A stretch of DNA of 64,000 bases from Russula earlei (Eukaryota > Basidiomycota > Agaricomycetes > Russulales > Russulaceae): the NCBI GenBank assembly GCA_025769875.1, contig JAGFNK010000002.1:310001-374000 (forward strand). Direction: 5' to 3'. The notes below the pieces were generated by a model. The model saw nothing but the letters and a program-made list of their open reading frames with translations. It made no database searches and had not been told where the DNA came from. Positions within the stretch are counted from its first letter, which is position 1. Every line of letters starts with the position of its first letter. The position numbers and the translations under genes were made by a program. This document shows positions 38,062-49,595 of the stretch, piece by piece.

Positions 38062-40016
38062 CTACATGAGCGAGAGCGCGTACCAAACGACGAAACCGCC
38101 CACGGCTCCGGCCATGAACTGCGCAGGCAGCGCCGCAGGCACGGTGCCCCTGCCGCCGCGCCTCGCGCTGCTCTCGACGGCCGCCTCCTTGAACACCTCG
38201 TCCTCGATCTGGTTGACGTCCGCGCCCCAATTCAGGTTCCCGAATCGGAAGACGAACTTGTGGGGCGCGGCCGCGCGCGCCTGGAACCGCGCGCCGAACT
38301 CGTACAGGTCGGCGTCCCGCGGGCCGACGAGCAGCCAGTGCTCGTTGTCGATGAGCATCGTCTGCAGGCGCAGGTCCGCGCCGAGCGCGCCGAGCGCCGC
38401 GGACGACATGTCCCCCGTCGGCGCCTTGAGGAGCATGACGAGCGGGCACGTGGACGTCGTCAGCACGCGGTGGACGTACTCCCACGGCTCGCGCGTCGCC
38501 CAGTCCTCGACCTCGTCCACCGCCGCCTCCGTCTCGCCGCGGTCGGGCATGCTCGGCTGCTGCGGCTGCTGCTGCGGCTGCGCCGACTCGGATCGGTCGC
38601 TTTCCGTAGACGTGGACGTGGAGGCGACGCCGAGGAGGGTACCTGGCATCGACGACCTGCGGGGGGCTTTGGCCTGCGCGTGGGACCGTTGGGTCTGGAG
38701 GGGTTGTGGCGCAGTGGGCGTGTCGGTGGAGCAGTCCTGCGGAGGTGGCGTGACGTTGAACGATTTCCGCTGCGGACACGATGCAAAGGTGGGCGTTGAT
38801 TCTGCTGCGTGACAAGGCGAGGGCGTCGCGACGCCACCCTTTTCCCGATCCTGCACCGCGGCGTAATGTTGTGCCAGTGCCTCGAATTGAGGAAGCGCGT
38901 TTCCCAGAGATGGAGGATAGGCGTCCCCGGGCCTGCCTGCCAAAGGCCGCTGCGGCAAAGGTAGCGTCGATCTGGACGAACCTTGTATGAATTCGGCTCG
39001 TGTTGGATGGTGTGGCATCAGGGTAGGAGTGGCCGCCAGTAGGAATGTGTCAAGCCTGGACTCACCATCCTCACAAGGATGATGGTCGGGGGTGGGGGAT
39101 GAGGTCCAGTCCCGCGCGGTGAAATAGCCCTCCGAGCCGGAGGACGCGGAGTCGGTCTCGTTCTCTCGGGCGGTGCTCGGCGCGGCCTCTCCTGCAGGGC
39201 CTCTTCTCACGAATCGCCCGACCCGGACGCGCATACCGCCCACCGCGGGAACCACGACGGACGGATTCCACACGAACTCAAAAGGCGGCCTCGCCAGCCT
39301 GAGGTCCCTGTTGGGCTCGCGGATCGTGACCGGATCCGACAACGGTCCGGGATCGAGTTCCGTGAAGGGCCGAAATCCCTCGAAGGGCTCCATGTCCTCG
39401 ACGGGGACCATGTCCCCGAGGACGTGCGGTTGCAGGCTCTGGCCGGGCGGGGGATGGTTCGGCCTGTGCAGGGGGATGCTGATTCGTTCTCGCGCGAACG
39501 ACCTGGGTGCCGCCGGCCGTCTTGCAGGGATACGGGACGAGGGATGGAACCCCGAACGGACTCTTCTTCTTCTGTCGTCCTGCTGCCAGACGATCGTCTG
39601 GCCAGGGCCTGCACATACGGCTCGGATTTCTCCCTGGTGCGCCGCCTGTTTTCTTGGCGGTCCAAGCTGGACCGTCTCGAGGGTTCCACCGCGCCTTCGG
39701 ACTGGGTTGAGCGCCGCCAGGCGAGGTAGTGTTGCTGTGGTAGTTGTTTGTCGGGAGCAAGCATAAGAGGATCTGGAGAGTCGCTCCGCATGGACGAGTC
39801 GGCGTATTCTGAGAGGATGTCAGACAAAGTGGAAGAGTGTCGACCCGGACATGCAATCACTGCGCCGCGGGAGTCGGCATGCGAGCTCATCGGCTCACGA
39901 CAGCGCCCGCAGAGGGGACCAGAGACGGATGTCATCGCTGGGCACCCATAAATGCCGTCTTCCCGAAAGTGAAGGTGTCGAGCGACGCCACAATCGCTGC
40001 AGCTGTCGTCAGCCAT
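38062..40016 (-). CDS. tail-anchored protein with a cysteine-rich N-terminus, unknown function
   Basis: Starts MADDSCSDCGVARHLHFRED at 40016. The first 50 residues hold paired cysteines (SCSDC, YGCPAM, LCGRCREPM, IACPG) that look like a small zinc-binding module. A Ser/Arg-rich linker follows. A 47-base intron with a GTATGT donor (after the codons for REKSE) joins it to a long second exon containing PLHRPNHPPPGQSLQPHVLG, VPVEDMEPFEGFRPFTELDP and RPPFEFVWNPSVVVPAVGGM. After a Ser/Thr/Gln-rich stretch, the ordered C-terminus reads REPWEYVHRVLTTSTCPLVM, HWLLVGPRDADLYEFGARFQ and FRFGNLNWGADVNQIEDEVF. The terminal helix (FMAGAVGGFVVWYALSLM) is a typical tail anchor. The minus frame is open further upstream, but this is the first ATG of the conserved part. 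The family is unrecognised. Confidence 0.65.
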
Positions 40017-40234
40017 GGATGAGGATTGAGTTGACGAGAGGGAAAACAAAGTAGGCAGGTAAACCAGTACCTGCACTAGAAGAGAAAGTAAGATTGCGAG
40101 CAAAAGGCTGTCATATGGAACAAAACGCGAGAGAGACAAGGTAAGTATGGGCTTCCTTTTCGGGTATGACAATTTACAACAAGCTTGGACCACTTGTACT
40201 TGTGAAACAAAACCATTCCAAAAACAAGAAACGC

Positions 40235-43205
40235 TTATAGTAGTGTTGCCTGCGTCACGATTAAACTTACGCCGCTTCCTGCCACAAAGAACGCGGACGC
40301 GACATCGCCAAATGTCATCGAAATTTCGGAAGGCAGCGAAGCGTTGCGATCCGAAATTATTCGATGAAGTTCCCGCTTGTGAGACTCAACAGCCATCCGT
40401 CTCGAGCGTCCAACAACCACCAAGAGCGGCTTCGACGTTTGAGAGGCTTCCCTCCCAGCTAATTCCAACACTCGATGCAAGGGTCGGGCTGCCGTTTCGC
40501 GTCGGAAGGAGATACGCGTCATCGCTACCTGAACTTCGGCACTAAAAGATGGATTCAGAGAGGTGACTCTGTCCCATAGAACATTGTCAGCGGTGTCAGA
40601 TTGGATGCGAACTTGCGTTCCTTGCTGGGAGTACACCGTGTTAGGGAACACAGGACCCTGCGATTGCGTCAGTCATTGGCAATATATGACAGGCTGAAAA
40701 CTCACTTCACTGGTACTACTGGACACAAGTTTGTCCCCAACCGAGGCCAAGGAGTCCCTCCCATCAGATTCTTGCTGGTGCATCCACACCACGGTTGCGC
40801 TGATTGCTTCATGCATGCATAACTGTATCACAAAGGACAGAGCGAGACGGTCATCTGGGCCCCCGAAGAAAGGAAGAAAGATATGAGGATATATGGTAAA
40901 ACCCGAATCGGTCGACAGCCCGCGATCGATGACCAGAGCCACATCTGACGGGCTGCTCGCAAAAACTCGGCGAACAAATTGGGAGCGAACGAGGAGACAA
41001 GCGGCCTCATCTTTACCCGTTGGCTTAGAGAAAAGGATGTCAAATGGATTTTGGGCCTGCCCAGCGTAAGACGTTTCGGCCGCCTCGTGCGAAACTTGGG
41101 ACCAAGGGATAACGACCATTTGTGAGCCTCTTTCACGAACGTGATCGGTGACATAGGTAGAGAAGCTATCATGACTGATGACCGAAAGATAAGCAGACAT
41201 TGAGAGGTGATTGAGGCGTCCAAACGTCCTAAAAACGGATAGAACAGGGTCGTTGCGAATAAGTGTGTCGACAGCTTGCGATTTCAGTACGGCGGATGTA
41301 CGCTCTGTCAACTCTACCAGCCGAATGGCATCGACGAAGACCGTGCGACCGTTATGGGAGCAAGGATTAGCGGATTTTTCTGACTGGGAATGTTTGTCGA
41401 TGGAGGACCTTTCGACCATGCTCAGCCGAGCGCTCGTTGAAAGAGGTTTGAGAAGTTGAGTGACAGTCATCGCAGGAGGTAGTTGATCTATTCCATCGAG
41501 CACGACAGCGAACTTGGAACGTATAATCTCATCAGCAGTGGCAGTGGATCCGGGGGTATTGTCTCCCTCTAAAGGCACGTGACCGTGAACGCGATGACGT
41601 GGAGGATAGATCAACTCGGTGAGAGGAGTTGTAATGAATGTCAACACTAGGGCATGCAGGACAAACATAGAGAAGACCCGCTGGTCGAGTATTTTAGCCT
41701 GGTAACCGACATTCAGAACGATGAGCTCGACAAGACTAACGAATTGTGAGCACTGGTTTTGTCTGCGGATCAACTGAACCTACCCTTTGCAGGCCATGAG
41801 CACCCCAACGGCACCGGACTCTCGATAAGAGAAGCCGAAGACCCTCGCAGCAATGGAACATGGTATAAATTTGGCGAAAAAAGCGACAACGCAGATTAGA
41901 ATTGTGTAACCCCAGGTGATACCGTTGTTCAAAAGGCCGAGGTTAGTCCGGAGACCAGAAAGAGTAAAGTACTGTTTGCGTAAAGCAGGGTACGAGTTGG
42001 ACTCAGTGAGACCTGAGAAAGACGGAAAAGACTCACCTGAGGTAGGAGAAGTAGACAGATAAAGTCCTCTGACTTCTCGACGACTGAGATAGCAAAGCCG
42101 TTATCCTTCGGTATAATCAAGCCAGTAAGAAAGCCACCTGAGGAAGACGAGATGAGGGCAGGAATAATTAAAATGAAATGATAGATGCCTGACCAAAAAT
42201 GGGATGGATGCCGATGATGTCCGTGAAGAATGAGGAGACAAGAACGAGAATCAGGGTAGCCGTCATCATGAATGCTGTGGGTTCTCCTGTCTTTAAACTG
42301 CCCGTCTTTTGTGCAAGCCACCTGAAGGCCCATTTTACAGGAAAGAGGAGGAAGACAGTGTAGCCAATGCCAGTCAGTAATACATAGAGCGCTGTAAGAC
42401 CCGAGGAGGCATTGACCAAGGCAACAGTCAAAGCCAAAAGGATCCATCCAGTCACGTCGTTGCCGATGCCTGCTGACAGCGTGAGGATGCCAACGGTGGT
42501 GTCCAGAAGCCGGCATTCTATAAGGATGCGACACAGGACGGGAAATGCCGTGATGCCTACAGCGACAGCTACGAATAAGAGGAAATAGCCGTAACTGACG
42601 TTAGAGTCGACGAAGTTGTGATAAATTGGTACGGCAAGTGCGGCGCCCAAACCAAGGGGAATGACGAGACCAGATATAGAAATCGCGGCCGACGCCTTGG
42701 CATTTCTCTTGGCGAGGCTGATGTCCACCTCAATGCCGACAATGAACAAGAAGAATACGATGCCAAGGGTACTCGTGAGACTGAGAAGATGAAGGGAATT
42801 TGCGGGGAAGATTCGGTTGGTAAAATTGGGAATACGCCCCATGACAGTCGGACCAAGAATGACCCCGCCAATCACTTCAGCGATGACCCTAGGCTGACGG
42901 ATGCGACCAAATAGGAGGGAAAGAATTTGAGTGACTCCCAAGATGAGGACTGGGGGGCCATGGGCGTTATAAGACTACGGTAGGACGTGATGACGTTGGA
43001 CATACTTGACTGGATCACCCATAAGACGAAAGGGTCATTCACGTTGTAGGAAGATGGATTTAGGCCAGCGAAGATGCCAGCCTTGGAAGAAGGAAAGTAA
43101 AAGATTCTTTCAGAGAAAAAAAGGCATGAAACATACCTGTTGAGGGGCAGCTCTACGGAAGAGCGCATTGGAAGTGTCCAAAATCTCACGGGAGAATTGA
43201 CCCAT
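40235..43205 (-). CDS. K+/H+ antiporter, Kha1-like (CPA2 family)
   Basis: Starts MGQFSREILDTSNALFRRAA at 43205. The membrane domain has about 12 helices, including VIAEVIGGVILGPTVMGRIP, LGIVFFLFIVGIEVDISLA, GLVIPLGLGAALAVPIY and VAVGITAFPVLCRILIECRL. The ND-type motif LSAGIGNDVTGWILLALTVA and IHPIFGGFLTGLIIPKDNG follow. A cytosolic region of about 370 residues comes next, with two USP-like segments (FSTYVTDHVRERGSQMVVIP and RVFASSPSDVALVIDRGLST) and the final FVAGSGVSLIVTQATLL. This is the layout of yeast Kha1, a Golgi/endosomal K+(Na+)/H+ exchanger controlling luminal pH. There are around seven introns. Confidence 0.93.
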
Positions 43206-44364
43206 CAGGAAAGTGTATGTCGACGGGCAACCTGGGTCACGACAAGTCGGGCAAGTTGACCTGGCTTATTTAGGAGGTATTTTTGGTGCCTGTTATCCAC
43301 CTGCCGAAAACGAACAGTTGCGCTCGCGTAAGGGGTAAGGGGACAAATTTTTCATTCCATCCATACCATACCAAGCGCGATAAGCGGCGAGGTCCAATCA
43401 ATCAACGGGCATCGCACTCAGCAACACAGAAACTCAAAGCTTTCAGCTGGGTTATGTGACTGTGGGCTATCCACCACCTTCCCTGAAGGGAGAAGAAGAA
43501 CAACAAACCTTAACACGCCACACTTACACCGCAGTTAGCCCCAACGCGTCGTGTCGCTCAAGTTTTGCTCAACCTGCCACCTGTAATTTCTGTTGGCACG
43601 TCTTGGACCTTTCTGCGAAAGCGAAATGGCGGTATTGGTGTCTGTCAGAGTGAGTTTGATCTGCGGCCGCGTTCCATGATCTGATTCCAAGGCTCGGATC
43701 TTATTCCGCTCTTATCTGTGGAGTCTTACGGGTTCGTGACCACTGTAATGACTGTCATCATCGATCGTGTTAAAAACTGTCTGGGAATTTCCATCTCGTG
43801 TGTGTGTTATGATCAGTGTACAATATTGATACAACTGCTCAATTAGCAGACCCAGAGTGGTCCGGTTTTGCTGTTAGACTTTTGATCAATTCTGACTATG
43901 CGTTAAGCTCCCACTGTTCTTAGACCAAGCACAACCCTTGACATCAAACATCTATCAAGGGACCCCATATTTCAGCAGTAGAAATCCTTGCTGCCGGGAA
44001 GGGCATCGAGTCTCCGCTCCGTAACTGAGGAAAAAAAGCAAAACCTGCATGTGTTCTAGCTCACGTCATGCATAAGGTACAACGAAACGAATGATTTCCA
44101 CAGTACAGCAAGACTGTGAATTAGGGGCAGATTCTTTGGCCCATCACCATCCTGTACAGTACCGTCATGTAGGCAATTCACAGGATCCCAGTCAAGTCAC
44201 AAAACTTGCCGATGAATTGAAGACAATGACCCAGCCAAGAAGAGCACCCGAGACAAGCTAATCACTTGACGTTGTCCCAGCCTCGACTGCTCGTACGTCA
44301 TGCATCACGAAGCACAGCTTTCTTCTCTCCTCCAAACAAATGACCAGCGACATGTCAATCCACC
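43206..44364. other. 1.16 kb gene-free interval
   Basis: No joined exons or recognisable protein were found on either strand. It is moderately AT-rich with TGTGTGTT and CTGTTCTT words. It contains the promoter of the antiporter gene (minus) on its left side and the 3' flank of BUD31 (minus) on its right side. A noncoding RNA is possible but not supported. Confidence 0.4.
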
Positions 44365-45026
44365 TCACGAGTCTGAACTGCAACCACGACAGCCTGCCAG
44401 GAAAAATGGTAAGACCAGCTCACGTCCGGGCCAGACGACGTGGAATCACTCGCCGCAATGAACACACTCCACCACCGTTCCAGCACGCACCTGCGCCTTG
44501 GGAACGCGACAAATGCATGTCGATCCTTGATAATTCATATCCTAATGGATCGCTCTGAATGAAAATGCAGGGAGCCAACTCTTCTGACACTCACTTTCGT
44601 TTGAATACAGCGAAGACAGCAAAGCTTTTCGTATCCTGTTTTCTTCCATTTTGCGATCAGGCTTTGTGATAGTGAACAAAAGAGCGAGCTTGAAAACTTA
44701 TAGGCGTACTTTGCGTCCCCGTATTTCTCTTTCAGAAGCCAGTCATACAGCTTTTTGCTGATCGCTTCTCGTTTGTAGTAAAGCTCGTATATGTATCTTG
44801 AACGAGCATGCGATATGCGCATGATAGGCCAAAGGGATTCAGACTTGCGTTTGCCTTCATGCGATTCGTTCTCGGCGTCGCGCATCTTTCTCCCATAGTC
44901 ATTAAGGGTCTCAAAAGGGGCGCATCAGCAAAGGTTTGAAAGGTTCACATAGGCTATACCAACGGGTTCGATCTCTTCGAAACCCTCAGGGGCTTTCTTG
45001 GTACGGCTGGTCGGGATTTTTGGCAT
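44365..45026 (-). CDS. BUD31: pre-mRNA splicing factor Bud31 (G10)
   Basis: Small zinc-binding component of the activated spliceosome (Prp19-related complex). The ATG at 45026 gives [20 protein letters not shown]. After a 53-base intron the exons read [80 protein letters not shown] and [20 protein letters not shown]. The end is [15 protein letters not shown]. All nine or so zinc-ligand cysteines of the family (LCCLRC, CICR, CVHCGCRGC) are present. The last intron (44394-44453) appears to use a GC donor, because only that join gives HCGCRGC. Total is about 145 residues, the normal length. Confidence 0.92.
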
Positions 45027-45241
45027 GATGATGAACGAGCGAAGGAAACGTGGGCGCTGAACGGTTCATAATGGCACGTGCATCCACCGCCCAAAGACAC
45101 GCCGGTTCGACTTTCTGCAACGAGGCATCTCCTGTTCCACTCATAAATACCTTCCCCTTCTCTCGAACCAACCCTTCTTCAGAATCCTCTCCGACTCGTG
45201 GCACACCGCCTCCTCCATCGGGGCGCTCCAGCTTCTTCACC
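45027..45241. promoter_or_regulatory. 215-base divergent promoter
   Basis: Lies between the BUD31 start (45026, minus) and the REEP-like start (45242, plus). It contains no coding frame needed by either model. A promoter role follows from its position. Confidence 0.4.
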
Positions 45242-47235
45242 ATGGGTCTCGTTGTCCTTTTCCTACGTTGCTACCTTGTATTCCAGAATATCTTCATCAC
45301 GTTCAAAACCCTCAAATTGCCGCCGCCCTCATCTCGAAACAATGGTCAGCCTAGTATTAGAGCTCTCACACAGAGAAAGCGCGATATGAAAGGTTGCATG
45401 GCGATCTGGATCGTCTGGGTGAGTCGTGTGACCTTCGAAACCCGGGACTTAGTCGTGAAGGTGCTTGCCCAAGTGCTGCCTAGCTCTATATGAGTCATTC
45501 GTGGAGAGAATAGTTTGGATCTTCATTCCTTTTTACGACGAACTGAAGACCATCATCCTCGTTTTCCTCATATTGTCCCGTGCCAGAGTTGGTCCCATTT
45601 CTCTATTCACCTTTAGGTCCTAGTTGACTGTTTTCCCAGAGCGCCGAGCCCATATACCTCCACATAATCCGACCGCTTATCAAACCTTACGTGTCAACAC
45701 TCGATGCGTTCCTCGGCTTTATTCACAACATCGGCGACTTCATCCTCTTGATCCTTTCTCTTCCTTTCAGTGCTGCGATCTCATGGTGGCGCGGATCATC
45801 AACTGATGAAGATCAGGCCGGTCTAACGGAAGCGGACTCTGAGAGTGTTAGAAGCTACGGAGATGAACAGCCTGCCCCATCAAAGAAACGATCCGATCAC
45901 AACACTCGTGCGCCCCTAGCGTCCAGGGAGGGGTCAGGATCAGGAGGTACATCGAGAAACGGCCACATTCCCTATCCACGTGGCGCATCTCGGGAAATAA
46001 GACGTTCTTCAGACACGCTAAACTCCCGAATCTACGCACCTCCGGGTGCACCATTACAAAATCACGAGATCTGGCATCCCCCCCCCTCATCACACGAGGA
46101 CACTGACCAAGATGGCGTCGACTATCCTCGTGTGGCAGTGCTCGAACCCCGGATCCCTTCGATTACTGTCGATGATTCCCTGACATATCCCCCCTTTCCT
46201 TCCGCGTATCCTCTAACACCTGTGCATCCATCACAGATCAACTTGCCAGAGCCTGTTCACCCTTCCCAGCTTGTCATCATCCAAGAGGAGAGTACTGGGC
46301 TAGCTGTCGCAAATAATGAGCAGAACGACGGGGCTCGACAGGGTTTTGGACCGTCGCTCCTGCCGCCGCGTGAGCCTCTGAACCTCGGCTCCGATGGTGA
46401 CTTGAGCGACGGGACGAAAAAATCCGGGGTTCAAATCCACGAGACGCGTTATGTCACGTCAAGTGATGGCGATGAAGACATGGAAGATTACGAAACTGAG
46501 GAAGATTCATTCGACGTTACTTTCCAGACCCCCAAGTATCAACGTCTTCTCCGAGCTGTGCCTATGGGTCGTGAAGTGTCTAATGTCTCTATCGTTACCG
46601 AAGCGACCGTAGCGTCTTCAGCGCCAAGCGAGATGACTGGATTAACCACAGATCATCATGCGTCGTCATTACGTACAGCTACTGTTACGGTTTCACGCAG
46701 CGATTCAGCGGATAGCTTTACTGCAGCAGGAGTAAAGAGGCCTCCTCCCAAGCACAAGGCTGGTATCGGTCCGCGTATCCACCTCGTGGACCACAGAAGC
46801 CCAAGGAAGGTTGTACCCATGAGAGGTACAGGTCGCTTCACCGCTCTCCCTCGACCATCCTCCTCCCTTATGCCTAAACGTGAAGGCACAATATCTGACG
46901 ACACGTTAGATGACGAAGATATCAAGGACGCCGATGTCACACGGCATGATACCTTGCTGACCAGGAAGAGACGCCGAGTCCTTCCCTCGCCTGGAAGACG
47001 TGTGGCTGCTTCTCGACCTGCTACGCGTGGCTCGCACAATGCATCGCAACCTAAACCAATCCAAGGCAATAGAACGGCTCGCGTTGTCCGTCCCGTCGTA
47101 GCCACGAAGACCTCTCTTCGAAATGGGAATCCTCGCTTGGCCAACGGCACGGCCGTACTTTTGGGATCCACCGCGTCCCCTCGCAAAGCCCATCAGGCTG
47201 TGAAGAGGAAGGTTGTTACCACCTTTCGTCCCTGA
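45242..47235 (+). CDS. REEP/Yop1-type (TB2/DP1/HVA22) ER-shaping protein with a long disordered tail
   Basis: The ATG at 45242 gives MGLVVLFLRCYLVFQNIFIT. Further exons read KGCMAIWIVW, ESFVERIVWIFIPFYDELKT, IILVFLILSRARSAEPIYLH and IIRPLIKPYVSTLDAF, which together form the hairpin-helix TB2/DP1/HVA22 domain that bends ER tubules. After the GDFILLILSLPFSAAISWWR helix comes a tail of about 480 residues with no membrane segments: Ser/Pro-rich, two acidic clusters (SDGDEDMEDYETEEDSFD and LDDEDIKDADV) and a basic C-terminus (KAHQAVKRKVVTTFRP). REEP1-4 proteins use basic tails to bind microtubules, so ER-microtubule linkage is plausible here. The tail is far longer than in Yop1. Confidence 0.85.
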
Positions 47236-48702
47236 CTCCCCCAGCATTTGCTCCATTGATCCCTTTCACTGACAACGTACTTGAGGTAACCCAGAGAATT
47301 TTAGACTTGCTTGGCATATCATGTAAAGTATGGCTGTCTCATTGCATTTTATTCATTCTCGGTAGTTGGCATGCACTGTCATCCTATCTCCTATCACGTG
47401 TCTGTTTGTTTGAGCGGCAGAAACCTGTGAGTTTCGTCCGGTCCTGTGCAAGTCAGGCCGTCCGTCAACTCAATTGTTAACTCGCTAGCAAGTCGAACGG
47501 ATCATATATAACGCATCACAGTGCACACTGTGGCTGTAACTTGCATTTCAAACAGCCATAAGATTTTGATGGTCTTCTACATTCGCTATTATTGTTTGCG
47601 CACATTTATGAATGAGTTTGAAATGCATGGGCGGCGGGGGACGCATTGACTAACTGCAAGTCGCACCTGTTTCTTGCAAGTTGTTCCAATCCGAGTTACG
47701 ATGATACGACCAGACCACGGCAACGCCGACTCTGTGCCACTGGTAACACGGGAAGGTCGGATTCTCAGTGGCTGTTGACGAGACTGCTTATGCTTAGCAT
47801 TGAAACAGGTCGTATCGCGTGGTTACCACAGCCTCGGCAACGCATCTATAGAGCGCCCATAGAAAAAGGATCACTATAGCTACTAGCCACTCGTGGAGGT
47901 CACGTACCATACTGCCAGTAGGAGCAGCTCTTGAAGCGGCTCGGATGAATTGTCAGCACTGCTGTGCTGTGATCAGCAGGTCGTAAGCGATCTTTTGTGT
48001 TCTTGAATTTGAGAACAGGGACTATTATCCATACGTAGAAATACAATAGTGGTTCAGCTCGTTACATCTCAGACGACTCGTGAGCAACGGAGCCATCATG
48101 ACGTCGATCTCCTTGGGAATTTCCCGATTGGGCATCTCTCCGCTTGGGCCACCGCCGGTTCGTCTTCATCATCATCATCATCATCAACGTCCATGAAACG
48201 TTACCTTGTCTGCCGTGCTGATCGTTCACTCTTTGATTTGTATGCCACGCATGTGCTCTCTCATTGCTTTCACCCATCGGCTATCTTACGTCTCGCTAGC
48301 AGGTGCTAGCCGTGTAGCCTGATCGTTGATGCAGTGTCTGAGTCGTGTCTGTGCGTTGCCACCTCTCACTGCTTGACGCGCATGACGATCCTCCCTTGGT
48401 GTTTCCGGCCTTGTTCTGCCGCTATCTCGTGCCTGTGGTTAACTAGCGCTGGCTGCGCTAGCAGCATCGTCTCGTGGGTGGCACCCTCATCACGACTGCC
48501 CGAGACTTCCGGCTCTGGTTTTGCTACAAAAAGACTGCATCAGGATGCAGCCCATGGCTCATCAATCTCATTCAACGGACCCTCTTACGACAAGCTCTCA
48601 GCATAGTTCACTCCAAGCTATCATAATTCTCGACTTAATTACAACATATTCCCAAACCTTTACGTTCCATATTTGAAGAGGTCCTTCCCAAAAATACACG
48701 AC
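47236..48702. other. 1.47 kb gene-free interval with a (TCA)n repeat
   Basis: No protein family and no consistent spliced frame can be seen. The trinucleotide run TCATCA... occupies 48165-48186. Several CTAGC words cluster near 47880 and 48290-48460. It must contain the terminator of the REEP-like gene and the promoter of the small gene at 48703. A long noncoding transcript cannot be excluded. Confidence 0.4.
48165..48186. repeat. TCA trinucleotide repeat
   Basis: About seven tandem TCA units within the gene-free interval between the REEP-like gene and the small basic protein gene. Confidence 0.85.
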
Positions 48703-49204
48703 ATGTCCAAAGGAGCCCAAGTGACGGTGGTACGTGCCTGCCTTAAAGTTACGCTTGCGCGCACTCATCACGGACGCGTAGCGTGCAGGCACCAAGTCCC
48801 AGTTGGGAACGTACTGCAGTTCATTCCGAGCATCCCCATCCGTCCCTCAATCATTAAATCACTCCTGGGTAGCGCCTCTTCTCGCACCTGCTCCGCCGGA
48901 TCCTGTAACGCAACCGTCGGAATACAAATTCGCATCTAGGGCTCCCGTCGTGCGTCGGTCTCCCGCCGCGAAGCATTCAAGAGCGAAGACCGCGCACCAA
49001 AGCCAGCTGCCGGCCGCTACCTCAAACGGAAAAACAAGCACGTCGTCATCCTCTCATCAGCGCCTTGTAAGAGCGGCCCCAGAGCAGTTAGATCCAAACG
49101 TCATGCGATACTACGATTCGGGTAATCGATACGACGAGTTTTTGGCCTCCTTCCAGCACCGCATAGACGGGATGACGGGACAAAGAGGCGGATGGGGTTT
49201 CTAG
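48703..49204 (+). CDS. small basic protein of unknown function
   Basis: Two exons, 48703-48729 (MSKGAQVTV) and 48782-49204, joined at a canonical GTACGT donor and TAG acceptor in phase 0, giving 149 residues. After RAGTKSQLGTYCSSFRASPS the protein is Ser/Pro/Ala-rich and basic (KHSRAKTAHQSQLPAATSNG). It ends with an ordered, charged block VMRYYDSGNRYDEFLASFQH and RIDGMTGQRGGWGF. The C-terminal block looks conserved, as low-complexity sequence rarely ends this way, but I cannot name a family. Confidence 0.55.
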
Positions 49205-49595
49205 GTCGTGGCTAAGATTATATTTATTATATTTAAATTTAGTCGTATGGTAATTCCCACATTTGTCCATTACATAATTTATATTTCCCCTAAATAAGAC
49301 TGGTATGGGCACTCGTGCTTTAGCAGTAAGCCCGCGGGGCATGGAAAGGTCTAGCCAGACCACAGCCCACCGCATCATAGGGGGAGGGATAAGTTCTTGA
49401 GTTCCAATGGTGAGTTGACTCGCATTTGTGATCTTCCCGCTCGTGGTATTGAGCCTCTGGGCGTATCACTCCACAACTTCCACATATGACTGGAAGCCCA
49501 CGTGGGCGTGAATGTTGCGCATCTTGGCCTCGACACCCCACGCTCTATACGGACCATCCTTTCATTCCTATTCTTACTTTCCTTGACCCCTCACG
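49205..49595. other. intergenic region
   Basis: About 390 bases, AT-rich just after the previous stop (TTATATTTATTATATTTAAATTT, 49214-49240), which probably marks its polyadenylation region. The right half is the promoter of the kinase gene. No coding frame is supported. Confidence 0.4.

Noticed and set aside
38029..38799. Long plus-strand frames (248 and 256 residues) opposite the tail-anchored orphan
   Set aside because: Shadows of a GC-rich coding exon; Arg/Ala-rich with no domain, while the minus frame has a membrane anchor and ordered blocks.
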